DNA from: CBDDCA01 sp965218205
GTDB taxonomy: Bacteria > Spirochaetota > Spirochaetia > WTKD01 > G963693115
Direction: 5' to 3'
NCBI GenBank assembly: GCA_965218205.1
Contig: OZ244590.1
Coordinates: 1,612,001 to 1,676,000, forward strand
DNA length: 64,000 nt
A program made the translations under genes and the position numbers. A model generated the notes under the pieces. That model was not told the DNA's origin and made no database searches. It saw only the letters and a list, made by a program, of their open reading frames with translations. This document shows, one piece after another, positions 27,172 to 36,553 of this stretch. Position 1 is the first letter of the stretch. Each line of letters opens with the position of its first letter.

Positions 27172-27932
27172 TGTTCTGTACTATCAACAGTACTTTGCTC
27201 TACGCTATCATTTAAATTATCAGTGGTAGCAGCATCTTGTTCTGTGCTATCATTATCAGTAGCTACACTCTCTTCTTCATCAAACCCTGCAAAAATAACA
27301 GCAGTTTCCTCATCAACAGGAAGCTCTTCTTCGCTCACTGTCTCTTCATCTTCAACTACCAGTTCCCCTATAACTTGACGTTCTAATGTAAGGTTGCGCG
27401 AATCAGCATCTCCTACAAAGCCATATCCTTGAATTTTAGAACCATCGTCTCTTTTAATAGTCAACAAATCATCTTGATTACTCTCTATCACTCTTTGACT
27501 ATCTTTCCATTGAATAAAATTTGTCTGTAACTCTGATTCATCTTTATTGGAACGTACCCAAATATCTCCCGTGAGAGTTACATCATTATTTTGTGTATTG
27601 ATGCTCGCTTGATTTGCCTGTCCTATCATATGTATTTCGCCACTTTTAGACATTTCACGAAACTCTATATCTTCTACATCATATTTATCATAATCCGAAA
27701 ATATATTGATATTCTTAGAATCAATAACAACAATAGTCCCTCGCACATAGGTAATTGATGCGTCTACCATCTGTATGTCAGGAATATCACTATCCAGACC
27801 TTCTGCTAAATCTGCGGTACTATAATCAAAGGAGCAAGAAAGTACAAGTATCATCCATACCGTACTCGCAGCGATAAATATACTATGTATAAGAATGCTA
27901 TATTTCATACTATCTGTTTTACGATTATCCAT
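27168..27932 (-). CDS. lptC: LptC-like LPS export protein, probable lipoprotein
   Basis: 254 residues. A hydrophobic segment at about 10-32 ends in VLSC, a plausible lipobox, so the protein may be lipid-anchored rather than helix-anchored. Residues 45-190 fit the LptC/OstA-type fold (GEIHMIGQANQASINTQNNDVTLTGDIW). The last 60 residues are acidic and low-complexity, like the tail of LptA. LptC passes LPS from LptBFG to LptA. Assignment rests on fold-like sequence and position before lptA. Confidence 0.75.
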   Translation of the reverse strand: MDNRKTDSMKYSILIHSIFIAASTVWMILVLSCSFDYSTADLAEGLDSDIPDIQMVDASITYVRGTIVVIDSKNINIFSDYDKYDVEDIEFREMSKSGEIHMIGQANQASINTQNNDVTLTGDIWVRSNKDESELQTNFIQWKDSQRVIESNQDDLLTIKRDDGSKIQGYGFVGDADSRNLTLERQVIGELVVEDEETVSEEELPVDEETAVIFAGFDEEESVATDNDSTEQDAATTDNLNDSVEQSTVDSTEQ

Positions 27933-27967
27933 ACTATAATATAAAAAATAATATCACAAAATATACT

Positions 27968-29614
27968 TTATTGTTTTGTCTCTTTATTATCATTTTTCAT
28001 ATGTAAACATGCCTGTATAAACCCCACAAATAAAGGATGTGGTGCTACGGGCATTGACTTAAACTCAGGATGAAATTGCACTCCTACTCCCCAAGGATGA
28101 TCTGGCCATTCTACACATTCTACCAATATCCCATCTTCAGTAGTGCCAGTAATAGCTAGCTTTGCTTTTTTCAAATATTCAACATATTTTGTGCTTACCT
28201 CATACCTATGACGATGTCTTTCAGAAATAATCTTTTTTCCATAACAATGATGCACAATACTTGTATCGGTAAGTTTTGAATTGTTAGCTCCTAATCGCAT
28301 AGTACCGCCAAGGTTTACTACCCCTTCTTGCTGTTCAAGCAAACTTATAACAGGATATTCAGTATCAGGAGCACATTCTGTGCTATGGGCAGCTTTCCAT
28401 CCCAATACATTACGTGCATATTCAATAACTTGTATCTGCATTCCCATACAAATGCCAAAGTAAGGAATTTTATTGATACGGGCATATTCTGCAGTCTTTA
28501 CCATTCCATCAACCCCGCGAATACCAAAGCCTCCTGGAACAAGAACGCCATCACAGATTTCCAAGAGAGAAAGCACTGATTTATTCTTTTTATATACCTC
28601 TTCAGCATCTATTTTATGAATCACTACCTTTGTTTTTCTTTTAATTCCTGCATGACATAACGCTTCATCTATTGATTTATATGAATCAGCAAGTTCAACA
28701 TATTTTCCTACCATCGCTATATGCACTTCTTGTTCAAAATGCTTACAAATATTTACTACATGCTTCCATTTATTTACTTTCTCATTAACAACTTTGTGTA
28801 CCGTAAGCCCTAGCTTTTTTAGTATCAGTACATCAAGGTTTTGTTCCATATATCCAAAAGGAACATCATAGGTAGTCAATGAATCATGTCCAGAAATAAC
28901 ATATTCTTGCTTGACATTACATAAACGCTCAATCTTTGTTTTCAATTCTTGACTTAAGGATCTATGCGAACGACAGAGCAGAAAATCAGGCAATATACCA
29001 GTACTCCGTAATTCACGAACAGAATGTTGAGTAGGCTTTGTCTTTAGCTCTTTGTTAGTGAGTTCTGGCACAAGAGTAAGGTGTACACAGCACACATTGT
29101 CTAAGGCTTGCTCGTACAAAATTTGACGAATACATTCTAAGAAAGGAAGTGATTCTATATCACCTACTGTTCCTCCTACCTCAATGATAGTAATATTAGT
29201 ATCATCTCTTTGACCAACAGAATATATTCGTTTTTTTATTGCATCAATAATATGAGGAATAACCTGCACTGTACGGCCTAAATATTCACCTCTACGTTCA
29301 GCTTGAATTACATCAGAATAAACTTGTCCTGTAGTAATAGAATTAAATTGTGACATATTTGCATGAGTAAATCGACTATAGTTTCCTAAATCAAGATCAG
29401 TTTCTGTACCATCATCAGTGACATATACTTCACCATGCTGATAAGGATTCATTGTTCCTGCATCAACATTAAGATAGGGATCTATCTTGATAAGTTGTAC
29501 TGTATACTCACGAAATTCCATCAAACAACCAATGGATGCAGCTGCTATGCCTTTTCCTAAGCTAGAGCTTACCCCACCAGTCACAAATATATATTTTCCT
29601 TTTTTTGTGCTCAT
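27968..29614 (-). CDS. pyrG: CTP synthase
   Basis: Makes CTP from UTP with glutamine-derived ammonia. The N-terminal synthase domain has FVTGGVSSSLGKGI (P-loop) and KIDPYLNVDAGTMNPYQHGEV. The glutaminase domain has the nucleophile cysteine in YFGICMGMQ near residue 380 and the histidine/glutamate pair in VQFHPEFKS near 515. The 548 residues are normal. First gene of pyrG-lptC-lptA-lptB, 35 bases ahead of lptC. Confidence 0.97.
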   Translation of the reverse strand: MSTKKGKYIFVTGGVSSSLGKGIAAASIGCLMEFREYTVQLIKIDPYLNVDAGTMNPYQHGEVYVTDDGTETDLDLGNYSRFTHANMSQFNSITTGQVYSDVIQAERRGEYLGRTVQVIPHIIDAIKKRIYSVGQRDDTNITIIEVGGTVGDIESLPFLECIRQILYEQALDNVCCVHLTLVPELTNKELKTKPTQHSVRELRSTGILPDFLLCRSHRSLSQELKTKIERLCNVKQEYVISGHDSLTTYDVPFGYMEQNLDVLILKKLGLTVHKVVNEKVNKWKHVVNICKHFEQEVHIAMVGKYVELADSYKSIDEALCHAGIKRKTKVVIHKIDAEEVYKKNKSVLSLLEICDGVLVPGGFGIRGVDGMVKTAEYARINKIPYFGICMGMQIQVIEYARNVLGWKAAHSTECAPDTEYPVISLLEQQEGVVNLGGTMRLGANNSKLTDTSIVHHCYGKKIISERHRHRYEVSTKYVEYLKKAKLAITGTTEDGILVECVEWPDHPWGVGVQFHPEFKSMPVAPHPLFVGFIQACLHMKNDNKETKQ

Positions 29615-29710
29615 ATATCTCGCATTATTTTATAATTGTTTGTTACTATAATAGTACAAAGGCAAGTAATTTGCAGAGTATTGCATATTAGTCTATACTC
29701 ATATACATAT

Positions 29711-29716
29711 TATATT
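29711..29716 (+). promoter_or_regulatory. -10 box of lipB
   Basis: TATATT ends exactly 6 bases before the ATG at 29723 and no ribosome site intervenes. It implies a leaderless transcript and supports 29723 as the lipB start. Confidence 0.45.
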
Positions 29717-29722
29717 ATTTAT

Positions 29723-30367
29723 ATGACAAAAAAAATACTTACTCCACAAGTACTAGGACTCATAGAATATCAAAAAGCACTTGAAATACAGCTTGATTTA
29801 CAACAAAAAAGAATACACAATGAAATACCAGACACAATACTTCTGCTAGAACATCCTACCGTTATAACATTAGGAAAAAGAGGCAAAGAAAATGACATTC
29901 TCTTATCTAAAAAATTTCTCCATGACAAACACATCAGCATTGTAAAAACAGATCGAGGAGGAGAAGTCACTTTACATTCTCCTGGACAATTAGTATGCTA
30001 CTTTATAGTAAAACTAAACAATACTGTAGGGGCATTACGGTCATTTTTGTCTATCGTTGAACAAAGTCTTATTAGCACTTTGCACAGCATAGGCATCACT
30101 GCTTCGGCTTCTACAAGCAATGTTGGTATTTGGGTAGAAAATAGAAAGATAGCCTCTATAGGAATAAGTGTCAATCACAGAGTAACACGACATGGCTTTG
30201 CTCTTAATATCAGCAACGCTCTGGATTATTTCTCTTATATTGTCCCTTGTGGACTAACAAATACCTCAATTACAAGTACAGAAAAAGAATTACAAACAAA
30301 ACAAAACATGCAGTCTATTATTGAAATATATACAAACACAATTCAATATATGTATAAACAGCTATAA
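29723..30367 (+). CDS. lipB: Lipoyl (octanoyl) transferase
   Basis: Transfers octanoate from acyl carrier protein to lipoate-dependent enzymes. Motifs: LLLEHPTVITLGKRG near residue 40, the RGGEVTLHSPGQLVCY segment near 78 and the catalytic lysine region ASIGISVNHRVTRHGFALN near 145 with the cysteine in VPCGL. I start at 29723 (MTKK..., 214 residues, family length); the open frame extends 29 codons further upstream, but that part overlaps the likely promoter and looks unlike the family. Confidence 0.93.
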   Translation: MTKKILTPQVLGLIEYQKALEIQLDLQQKRIHNEIPDTILLLEHPTVITLGKRGKENDILLSKKFLHDKHISIVKTDRGGEVTLHSPGQLVCYFIVKLNNTVGALRSFLSIVEQSLISTLHSIGITASASTSNVGIWVENRKIASIGISVNHRVTRHGFALNISNALDYFSYIVPCGLTNTSITSTEKELQTKQNMQSIIEIYTNTIQYMYKQL

Positions 30368-30398
30368 TTATTATAGTAAGTATAGTACTATTATTATA

Positions 30399-30482
30399 GC
30401 CCGAGTGGTGAAATTGGTAAACACGCTAGATTCAGGTTCTAGTGGTCATATGACTTTGGAGGTTCAAGTCCTCTCTCGGGCA
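30399..30482 (+). tRNA. tRNA-Leu (anticodon CAG)
   Basis: Class II tRNA. Acceptor GCCCGAG pairs with CTCGGGC and a discriminator A follows. The anticodon stem CTAGA/TCTAG encloses loop TTCAGGT with CAG. A long variable arm (TGGTCATATGACT) and T arm GGAGG/CCTCT are present. CCA is not encoded. It lies 31 bases after lipB. Confidence 0.95.
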
Positions 30483-30498
30483 AAAAACAAGTATCAAT

Positions 30499-31365
30499 TT
30501 AAGGTAAGGTATATACGCATTCTAACTGTACTCCATGCTGTATAGAATACCCTTTAATGCCAATAGAGGTTATTTCACCACGATTAAATATTATTTGTTT
30601 TACATCATTTATTTCCTCAGAGAGAAAAAATTTCATTGTATATCCAAAAATAATTTTTATATCACGAGCACTAATTTTATCAAATACCATACCAGTGGAA
30701 ATACTGGTATAATAGCTTGGACTCGTAAGACGTGCATCAGAGTCATCTATAATATTACTATAGTCTGATTTTTCTAAAAACACTTGTGTTGAATCTTGAA
30801 AATACCCATAGCCTCTAAAAATGGGATATGTTATTCCTATGCCAGAAGAAAGATACATACCAATATTAGTATATTGATGTAAGGTAAATATAAATCTTAC
30901 ATTTGCATCCCCACTCATATCAATGCTTCTATACTCAAAAGATTCTTTACTATTAGAGTATTTAGCTCCAGCATTCACAAAACTTCCTCCTACTCTTGCA
31001 TAGATATCCATTGATATTGGAATAGTTATTCCAAATATATAGGGTAAATCTGTACCAACCACAAAAGAGGTGTTGACAATAGAAGATATATGTTCAAGAG
31101 AAAACGGTACTGTTTGACTATCAACAGAAATACTATCTCTACTATTACTTGATTGTGCAAGCACTGCTTCAAGTCCAATAGGAAATAAGTATTCAAAACT
31201 CCCTCCTAAAAAGAGAGGACGTACTTTTCTTATAGCTCTGTTTGATTCAAGGGCTTCTGTTCCTTCACGTATTCTTTCAGATTCTTGTGAAAAAAGAGAG
31301 AGAGAACAGAGCAGAAACAGAAACATACAAATATACTTCATATGTAAATATATAAGTCTACGCAT
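30499..31365 (-). CDS. Secreted protein, probable outer-membrane beta-barrel
   Basis: Not recognised by name. From ATG 31365 it has an N-terminal signal (MKYICMFLFLLCSLSLFSQ ends at a likely cleavage after FSQ), followed by about 255 residues with alternating aromatic/polar strands (GGSFEYLFPIGLE, GYGYFQDSTQVF) suggestive of a small barrel. The open frame can be extended 18 codons upstream to 31419, but that part overlaps the adenylate cyclase stop and would disrupt the signal. Second gene after the cyclase, so co-transcription is likely. Confidence 0.65.
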   Translation of the reverse strand: MRRLIYLHMKYICMFLFLLCSLSLFSQESERIREGTEALESNRAIRKVRPLFLGGSFEYLFPIGLEAVLAQSSNSRDSISVDSQTVPFSLEHISSIVNTSFVVGTDLPYIFGITIPISMDIYARVGGSFVNAGAKYSNSKESFEYRSIDMSGDANVRFIFTLHQYTNIGMYLSSGIGITYPIFRGYGYFQDSTQVFLEKSDYSNIIDDSDARLTSPSYYTSISTGMVFDKISARDIKIIFGYTMKFFLSEEINDVKQIIFNRGEITSIGIKGYSIQHGVQLECVYTLP

Positions 31366-31385
31366 AATAACTACTATTCCTGTAT

Positions 31386-33098
31386 TTATTTCTGCGTTGC
31401 AACATAAATACCATTCCATGATGGAGGGGGTGGGGTACTTATATACATATTACATCTATCAATGAAAATAGTAGAAAGTGTATCGGTAGCATCCATTGTT
31501 TGCACCTGCCTAAAATACTCTATAGCACTTTGAAATTGTTTATTACAGTATGCTTCAAACCCTTTATTATGAATAGTAAATAATGCTTCCTTTTCGGGGG
31601 TCATATGTATATCAGTGGTATAAATTAGCTCTCCACGCGTTTTTCCTTTTACTTGCACTAAATCTACAAAGCGAGATACCATAGTATCAGGTAGCTGTTG
31701 TTGTACAGAATGGGAAAAAATAAAATCAACTCCGTACTGTTTTGTCAGCCCCTCTAAACGTGATCCTAAATTCACTTCATCACCAATAATAGTATAATCC
31801 ATCTTCTTTTCTGAACCAATGTTTCCCACTGTAGTAAGTCCATAGTTCAATCCTATCCCTGTCCTAAACAGAGGTAATCCTTGCTCTTCTAAGGCTTGAT
31901 TAAAATTGTTAATAGCAATTCTCATTTCATTACACGCTTGCAATGCAACATAAGAAGGATTTTCAAGTTCCACTGGTGCTCCAAAAAACGCCATAACAGC
32001 ATCTCCTATATATTTATCAATAATTCCTCCATGATTAGTAATAATTTCCACTATAGTTTCAAAATATGTATTCAATACCTTTACAAGCTCATCAGGAGTA
32101 AATTTCTCCGAAATGGTAGTAAAGCCACGTATATCGGTAAATATAATAGCTATCTCACGACTCTGTCCTTCAAGCATTTTTGTAGGATCCTTAAAAAGAT
32201 CATTGATAACTGAGTTAGGAACATATTTTTGAAAAATATTTCTAATCTTATTTTCATTTCTCTTAGCAAGAATAGAAGAGAAGGCAAATTGCTTTATACT
32301 CTCTGATGCTTTTTCAAGCTCCTCAATCATGATATTAAATGTTTTACTTACCTGCCCAACTTCATCCTTATATTCTACTTTTACACGTTCTGTAAGATTA
32401 TTTGTTTTAATGATATTTTTCATAGAGCTGAGCATTTGTTTTAGCGGAGCTACTAATGTATTGGTAAACATCAGTATAACAGTAATACCAGCAATAATAG
32501 CTATTATAGTAATAATAATGGTAGTAGTCGTTATATCATATACTGGTTTGTAAAAAGTACTCACTTTATTAGAAAGAACAAAGGTCCATCCTCTATCATC
32601 AAAATCGAAATAATACCCAATTCTATTTGTATTATCTATTACAAAATTTTTCTGCAAAAAATTTCCTAAATGCACATTTTGTTTTTGCTCTGCTATTATC
32701 TCGTGCAACGATTGTATATCCTCTTGCTTTATATCAATACTATCCGAAGCAAATACTATTTCATATACTTTCTCCCCTTCGCTATTAGTTATGGGGTTGC
32801 TATTATATACAAATATCAATTCACTTTCTTCTTCAATAAGAGTACGAATAGCATACTCTCGCACAGTACCAATAAAGGCATCCAAGTATTCAACTTGAGT
32901 GCTTAAATCATCATCTACTAATAATGCCCATTGCTCATTTGTATAATTTTCAAGCTGTATAGACTTAAAGGAGAGAGAACGAGATGCTAATCGAGTAATA
33001 CCAATTCTTGTAAAAAAAATTGAAATGATACCCACAAGAGCAACTATTGCTATAATCAGAGGGATTAAGACTAAAATAATTTTTGTTCGAATACTCAT
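31386..33098 (-). CDS. Membrane class III adenylate/guanylate cyclase with HAMP
   Basis: 570 residues: transmembrane helix at about 7-30, an extracytoplasmic sensor domain to about 185, a second helix at about 190-213, a HAMP domain (APLKQMLSSM..., DEVGQVSKTFNIMIEEL) and the cyclase domain at about 310-500. Metal-binding aspartates are in IFTDIRGFTT and GDAVMAFFGAP; YTIIGDEVNLGSRLEG is typical of bacterial adenylyl cyclases. The C-terminal 60 residues are helical, TPR-like. It would make cAMP in response to an external signal; the ligand is unknown. Common in spirochaetes. Overlaps the next gene's alternative start. Confidence 0.9.
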   Translation of the reverse strand: MSIRTKIILVLIPLIIAIVALVGIISIFFTRIGITRLASRSLSFKSIQLENYTNEQWALLVDDDLSTQVEYLDAFIGTVREYAIRTLIEEESELIFVYNSNPITNSEGEKVYEIVFASDSIDIKQEDIQSLHEIIAEQKQNVHLGNFLQKNFVIDNTNRIGYYFDFDDRGWTFVLSNKVSTFYKPVYDITTTTIIITIIAIIAGITVILMFTNTLVAPLKQMLSSMKNIIKTNNLTERVKVEYKDEVGQVSKTFNIMIEELEKASESIKQFAFSSILAKRNENKIRNIFQKYVPNSVINDLFKDPTKMLEGQSREIAIIFTDIRGFTTISEKFTPDELVKVLNTYFETIVEIITNHGGIIDKYIGDAVMAFFGAPVELENPSYVALQACNEMRIAINNFNQALEEQGLPLFRTGIGLNYGLTTVGNIGSEKKMDYTIIGDEVNLGSRLEGLTKQYGVDFIFSHSVQQQLPDTMVSRFVDLVQVKGKTRGELIYTTDIHMTPEKEALFTIHNKGFEAYCNKQFQSAIEYFRQVQTMDATDTLSTIFIDRCNMYISTPPPPSWNGIYVATQK

Positions 33099-33392
33099 AT
33101 ATACTACTTTTTAAGTGTAAAAAACAGCTCTACCGCAGTACCAATTTTATTACTATTTGTACTGCTTTTATAAAGACTCTGATAATACACAATATTTTAC
33201 TTTAATTACTATAATTATAGTATATGAGTACATTTTTTTCTTATTGTTTACTAAAAATTAATTTAAATAGTACTCAATACTTATAAAATAAAATCTGATA
33301 CTTGTTATAGTAAGTATAGTATGTATTACTATTATAAATATAAGAAAAATTTTTACTATAACAAGTGCTGTATTTTTCTGGTATAAAAAATC
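33099..33392. other. Divergent intergenic region with promoter boxes
   Basis: 294 AT-rich bases between the divergent cyclase and coiled-coil genes. It contains TTGTTATAGTAAGTATAGTA at about 33302-33321; the core TTATAGTAAGTATAGTA also occurs at 30371-30387 just before tRNA-Leu. TGGTATAAA at 33379-33387 is an extended -10 placed 5 bases before the downstream ATG. No gene seen. Confidence 0.5.
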
Positions 33393-34865
33393 ATGGATGT
33401 AGAAAAAACATTATTAGAACATAGCGAAAGTCTCTCATCAGAAGAAAAGGAAAGAATATATGAAGAGATAGATGAGATGGTAATGAAAACAAAAACAGGA
33501 GTTGATAATTTTGATTTCAGCACAAAAGAAGCAAAAATTGGATTACAGTTTCCTCTTACTATCATCATATCTCTTGTATTGCTTCTCAGTGGATCTATTT
33601 TTGGAGTATGGCTCTATTCGATGAGAGCAGAACAGTCTGTTCTCACCCTTAATGCCAACAAAATTAACTCTGAGGCCTTGCTTGCTAAAATACTTATTGA
33701 GGAAAACAAAAAAAAGGCAGTAGAAGCAGAGAATAAAATTAAAAATATTGAAAGTAATCTACAAACAGCACTTGACGAACGTAAGAAACTTGAAGAAAAT
33801 TTTGAAAGCAGAGTAGCAGAAAGAAAAAGGGAGCTAGAACAAAAAGTAGATGCAGAACTAAGTGCCTTAAGAGAGAAGTTAGCACAAGAAGGCACAAATC
33901 AACAAGAAATAGACAAGCTCCTTGAAGAAGAGCGAAAAAAGATAGAAAATCAGAATAATCAGCAAATTAATGCATTTCGTTCTCAACTTGACGAAGAAAA
34001 AGCTGCCCTTACTTCAGAATATGAACAACAAGTAGAAAATCTACGATTACAGCAGCTGCAACAAGAATCAGCACTTGTTAATTTACAATCAGAAATTGAA
34101 CAACGTGAAACAGCACTAGAAGAACAAGCACAACAGACAAGCATAGAGCTTGCTGCTGCACAAGAAAATCTTAATCAATTAAGAAACAATAAAGAAGCAA
34201 GAGACAGAGCTATACGCACCTTTGATATATATTTTAGAAATATTAAACAGAACATCACAGCAGGAGATTATAACAAAGCACTGGGAAGCATACAACAAGG
34301 AAGATCAGAGATAAATAAAAGTGCATTTTCCACAGATCAAATAGCTTCAATTTATTTGTCCGCCTTTGATATACAAGAGAATATTATAAAAAACTTAATT
34401 GCATTCCAAGATGAAGCAAGCAATGATATTGCAGGACAAACTGCATTACTTAGCAATAATATTACTACCATTACAAGACAGCTAGAACAAGCACAGGAGG
34501 ATTTACAACGGACACAAAATTTACTTACACAAGAACAAAACGAGAAACAACAAAATAGAAACACAATTCAATCGTTACAAAATGATATACAAAAAACCGA
34601 ACAACAGCTAAACAATACATTAACACGTCTTGAGAATGCAAGCAATACCTATTCTACTGTTGAAGCCAATCTCCGTTATTCACAAGAAAGCACTTTATCA
34701 AATATAGAAAACATTATAGCATACATCAATGACAGAGAATCTGGCACTGCCAACGAAGAACAAAAACAAGAAATTACTGATTTATTACAACGTCTTCCTA
34801 TTTATCATCAAATTGGAACAATTCTTACTCAACAGATTACTAAGAGCGAGACTGCTTTTCCTTAG
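33393..34865 (+). CDS. Membrane-anchored coiled-coil protein
   Basis: Not recognised. 490 residues: a charged cytoplasmic N-terminus of about 50, one transmembrane helix at about 54-76, and then over 200 residues of coiled coil (repeated EEN, KKLEE, EQQ heptads), a helical globular stretch near 270-345 (RAIRTFDIYFRNIKQNITAGDYNKAL), and another coiled coil to 450. No catalytic motif seen. Such proteins tether or scaffold periplasmic or cytoskeletal complexes. An extended -10 lies 5 bases before the ATG. It is followed 19 bases later by hisG. Confidence 0.8.
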   Translation: MDVEKTLLEHSESLSSEEKERIYEEIDEMVMKTKTGVDNFDFSTKEAKIGLQFPLTIIISLVLLLSGSIFGVWLYSMRAEQSVLTLNANKINSEALLAKILIEENKKKAVEAENKIKNIESNLQTALDERKKLEENFESRVAERKRELEQKVDAELSALREKLAQEGTNQQEIDKLLEEERKKIENQNNQQINAFRSQLDEEKAALTSEYEQQVENLRLQQLQQESALVNLQSEIEQRETALEEQAQQTSIELAAAQENLNQLRNNKEARDRAIRTFDIYFRNIKQNITAGDYNKALGSIQQGRSEINKSAFSTDQIASIYLSAFDIQENIIKNLIAFQDEASNDIAGQTALLSNNITTITRQLEQAQEDLQRTQNLLTQEQNEKQQNRNTIQSLQNDIQKTEQQLNNTLTRLENASNTYSTVEANLRYSQESTLSNIENIIAYINDRESGTANEEQKQEITDLLQRLPIYHQIGTILTQQITKSETAFP

Positions 34866-34884
34866 AACAATGTAAATAAGTAAA

Positions 34885-35499
34885 ATGCGTAGTACCTTAA
34901 ATATAGCTATTCCTAAAGGAAGACTTACAAAAAATATATTTTCTCACTTTCAGCAATGTGGCATAGAGGTCCCAGAACATAACCGACAGCTTATTATCTC
35001 TGTTCCATCAGCTCGTATAAATATACTATTAGTAAAAAATACCGATTTAAGTGCATATGTTGCTAATGGTATCGCATGTATGGGAATTGTAGGGTCTGAT
35101 ATTTTAGAAGAATCAAAGATTTTTTTCTATTCACTAGGAATTTTTCATTTTGGAAAAACTAATATGTGTCTTATTAGCAAAAAAAATACCCCTCACATAG
35201 AAGAGAGTACACAGGCAACTATAGCAACAAAATATATTCATTTTACAGAGAAATTTTTATCAAAAAGAGGCATAAATGCTCATATTATTCCCTTACATGG
35301 TTCTGTAGAATTGGCTCCTTTGCTTGGGCTTTCACAGTATATAGTCGATATAGTGGAAACAGGACAAACAATAAAAGAAAATGGATTAGTCATCCAAGAA
35401 GAATTAGAAAGAATATCTGTACAGCTTATAGCAAATCCTGCTCAATATAAATATTTTAATAAAGATATAGATGCTTTTATGCGAACATTAAAGCTATGA
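34885..35499 (+). CDS. hisG: ATP phosphoribosyltransferase, short form
   Basis: First step of histidine synthesis, joining ATP and PRPP. The 204 residues are the short HisG form, which needs HisZ as a regulatory partner; a HisZ-like gene lies at 36554. Motifs: AIPKGRLTKNIF near residue 8, GIVGSDILEE near 70, and the PRPP-binding IIPLHGSVELAPLLGLSQYIVDIVETG near 135. The stop overlaps hisB by 4 bases. Confidence 0.92.
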   Translation: MRSTLNIAIPKGRLTKNIFSHFQQCGIEVPEHNRQLIISVPSARINILLVKNTDLSAYVANGIACMGIVGSDILEESKIFFYSLGIFHFGKTNMCLISKKNTPHIEESTQATIATKYIHFTEKFLSKRGINAHIIPLHGSVELAPLLGLSQYIVDIVETGQTIKENGLVIQEELERISVQLIANPAQYKYFNKDIDAFMRTLKL

Positions 35500-36092
35500 A
35501 TCAACCAATACAAAAAGAACGAAAAACAAAAGAAACTCACATTAATGTTTCTCTTACTTTTAACACTCCTACTTCTCCTGATTCGCTTACTCTTGATACT
35601 CCTCTCCCTTTTCTTAATCATATGCTCCATGCAATGCTCTTTCATGGTGCTTGGTCAGGAACTATCACGGCTAGTGGCGATGTAGACATTGATTATCATC
35701 ACTTAGTTGAAGATATGGGCATAGTATTAGGAAGCGTGTTTGCACAACAAGCATTTAATAGTCAACCAATACAACGTTTTGGTCATGCTGTAATCCCTAT
35801 GGATGATGCACTTGGAGAAAGCACTGTTGATTTTTGTAATCGTGCTTACATGTGTTTTAATGTTCATTTTCCACAACAGTACATTCTCCTGTTTGATACA
35901 GATTTATGCAGAGAATTTTTTACTGCATTTGCACATAACGCTCATTGTAATCTACATATCAGGTCGCATTACGGCTTAAATAGCCACCACATTGCAGAAT
36001 CAATCTTTAAGGCAAGTGGAAAAGCAATATACAATGCGTTACTTCCTAACACTGTGCACCATAGCACCCCATCTACAAAAGGAAGTATATGA
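35496..36092 (+). CDS. hisB: Imidazoleglycerol-phosphate dehydratase
   Basis: Dehydrates imidazole glycerol phosphate in histidine synthesis, with two manganese ions. The monofunctional form of 198 residues. Metal-binding motifs: FLNHMLHAMLFHG near 43, DIDYHHLVEDMG near 70, MDDALGEST near 105, and HNAHCNLHIRSHYGLNSHHIAES near 145. Both ends overlap neighbours by 4 bases (hisG stop and next ATG), indicating tight coupling. Confidence 0.95.
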   Translation: MNQPIQKERKTKETHINVSLTFNTPTSPDSLTLDTPLPFLNHMLHAMLFHGAWSGTITASGDVDIDYHHLVEDMGIVLGSVFAQQAFNSQPIQRFGHAVIPMDDALGESTVDFCNRAYMCFNVHFPQQYILLFDTDLCREFFTAFAHNAHCNLHIRSHYGLNSHHIAESIFKASGKAIYNALLPNTVHHSTPSTKGSI

Positions 36093-36490
36093 TATACGAT
36101 ACAGAACAACAAGTATCAAAAGAAGCTCTTATTACAAAAGCAAAAAAACTTATTGCAGATCATAATACACAACAGACAAGCAGTAACAATACTGCCGATA
36201 CTTTCTATCAAAGAATTACAAAAAAACCACATGCTCTCAATATATCAGCCTCAGAAAGAGTCAAACTTATTCAGTATGGCAACAAATGTTTGAACGAGAA
36301 AAATATACAACATGCAAAACAAATATTTACGGCTATTGGTTACAATGATGGATTAGAACGTATAGCACGATACTATGCAGAGAACGGCAACATGATTGAA
36401 GCGTATCTCTTGTTTAAGCAATCAGGAGCAAAAGAAAAAGAAGTGCTTGAACAACGCATTGTACATACTCTCAAAGCATTCCTTTCATAA
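36089..36490 (+). CDS. Small helical protein of unknown function in the his cluster
   Basis: Not recognised. 133 residues, mostly helical, with a pair of TPR-like helices at about 70-120 (LIQYGNKCLNEKNIQHAKQIFTAIGYNDGLERIARYYAENGNMIEAYLLF). The ATG overlaps the hisB stop, so it is translated with the his genes. No enzyme motif seen; a protein-interaction role is a guess from the helix pattern. Confidence 0.7.
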   Translation: MIYDTEQQVSKEALITKAKKLIADHNTQQTSSNNTADTFYQRITKKPHALNISASERVKLIQYGNKCLNEKNIQHAKQIFTAIGYNDGLERIARYYAENGNMIEAYLLFKQSGAKEKEVLEQRIVHTLKAFLS

Positions 36491-36553
36491 ACCGTCATCA
36501 TGATATGTATTATTTTTCTCATTATTTGATATAATCATAGAAAGCAATCTTTT

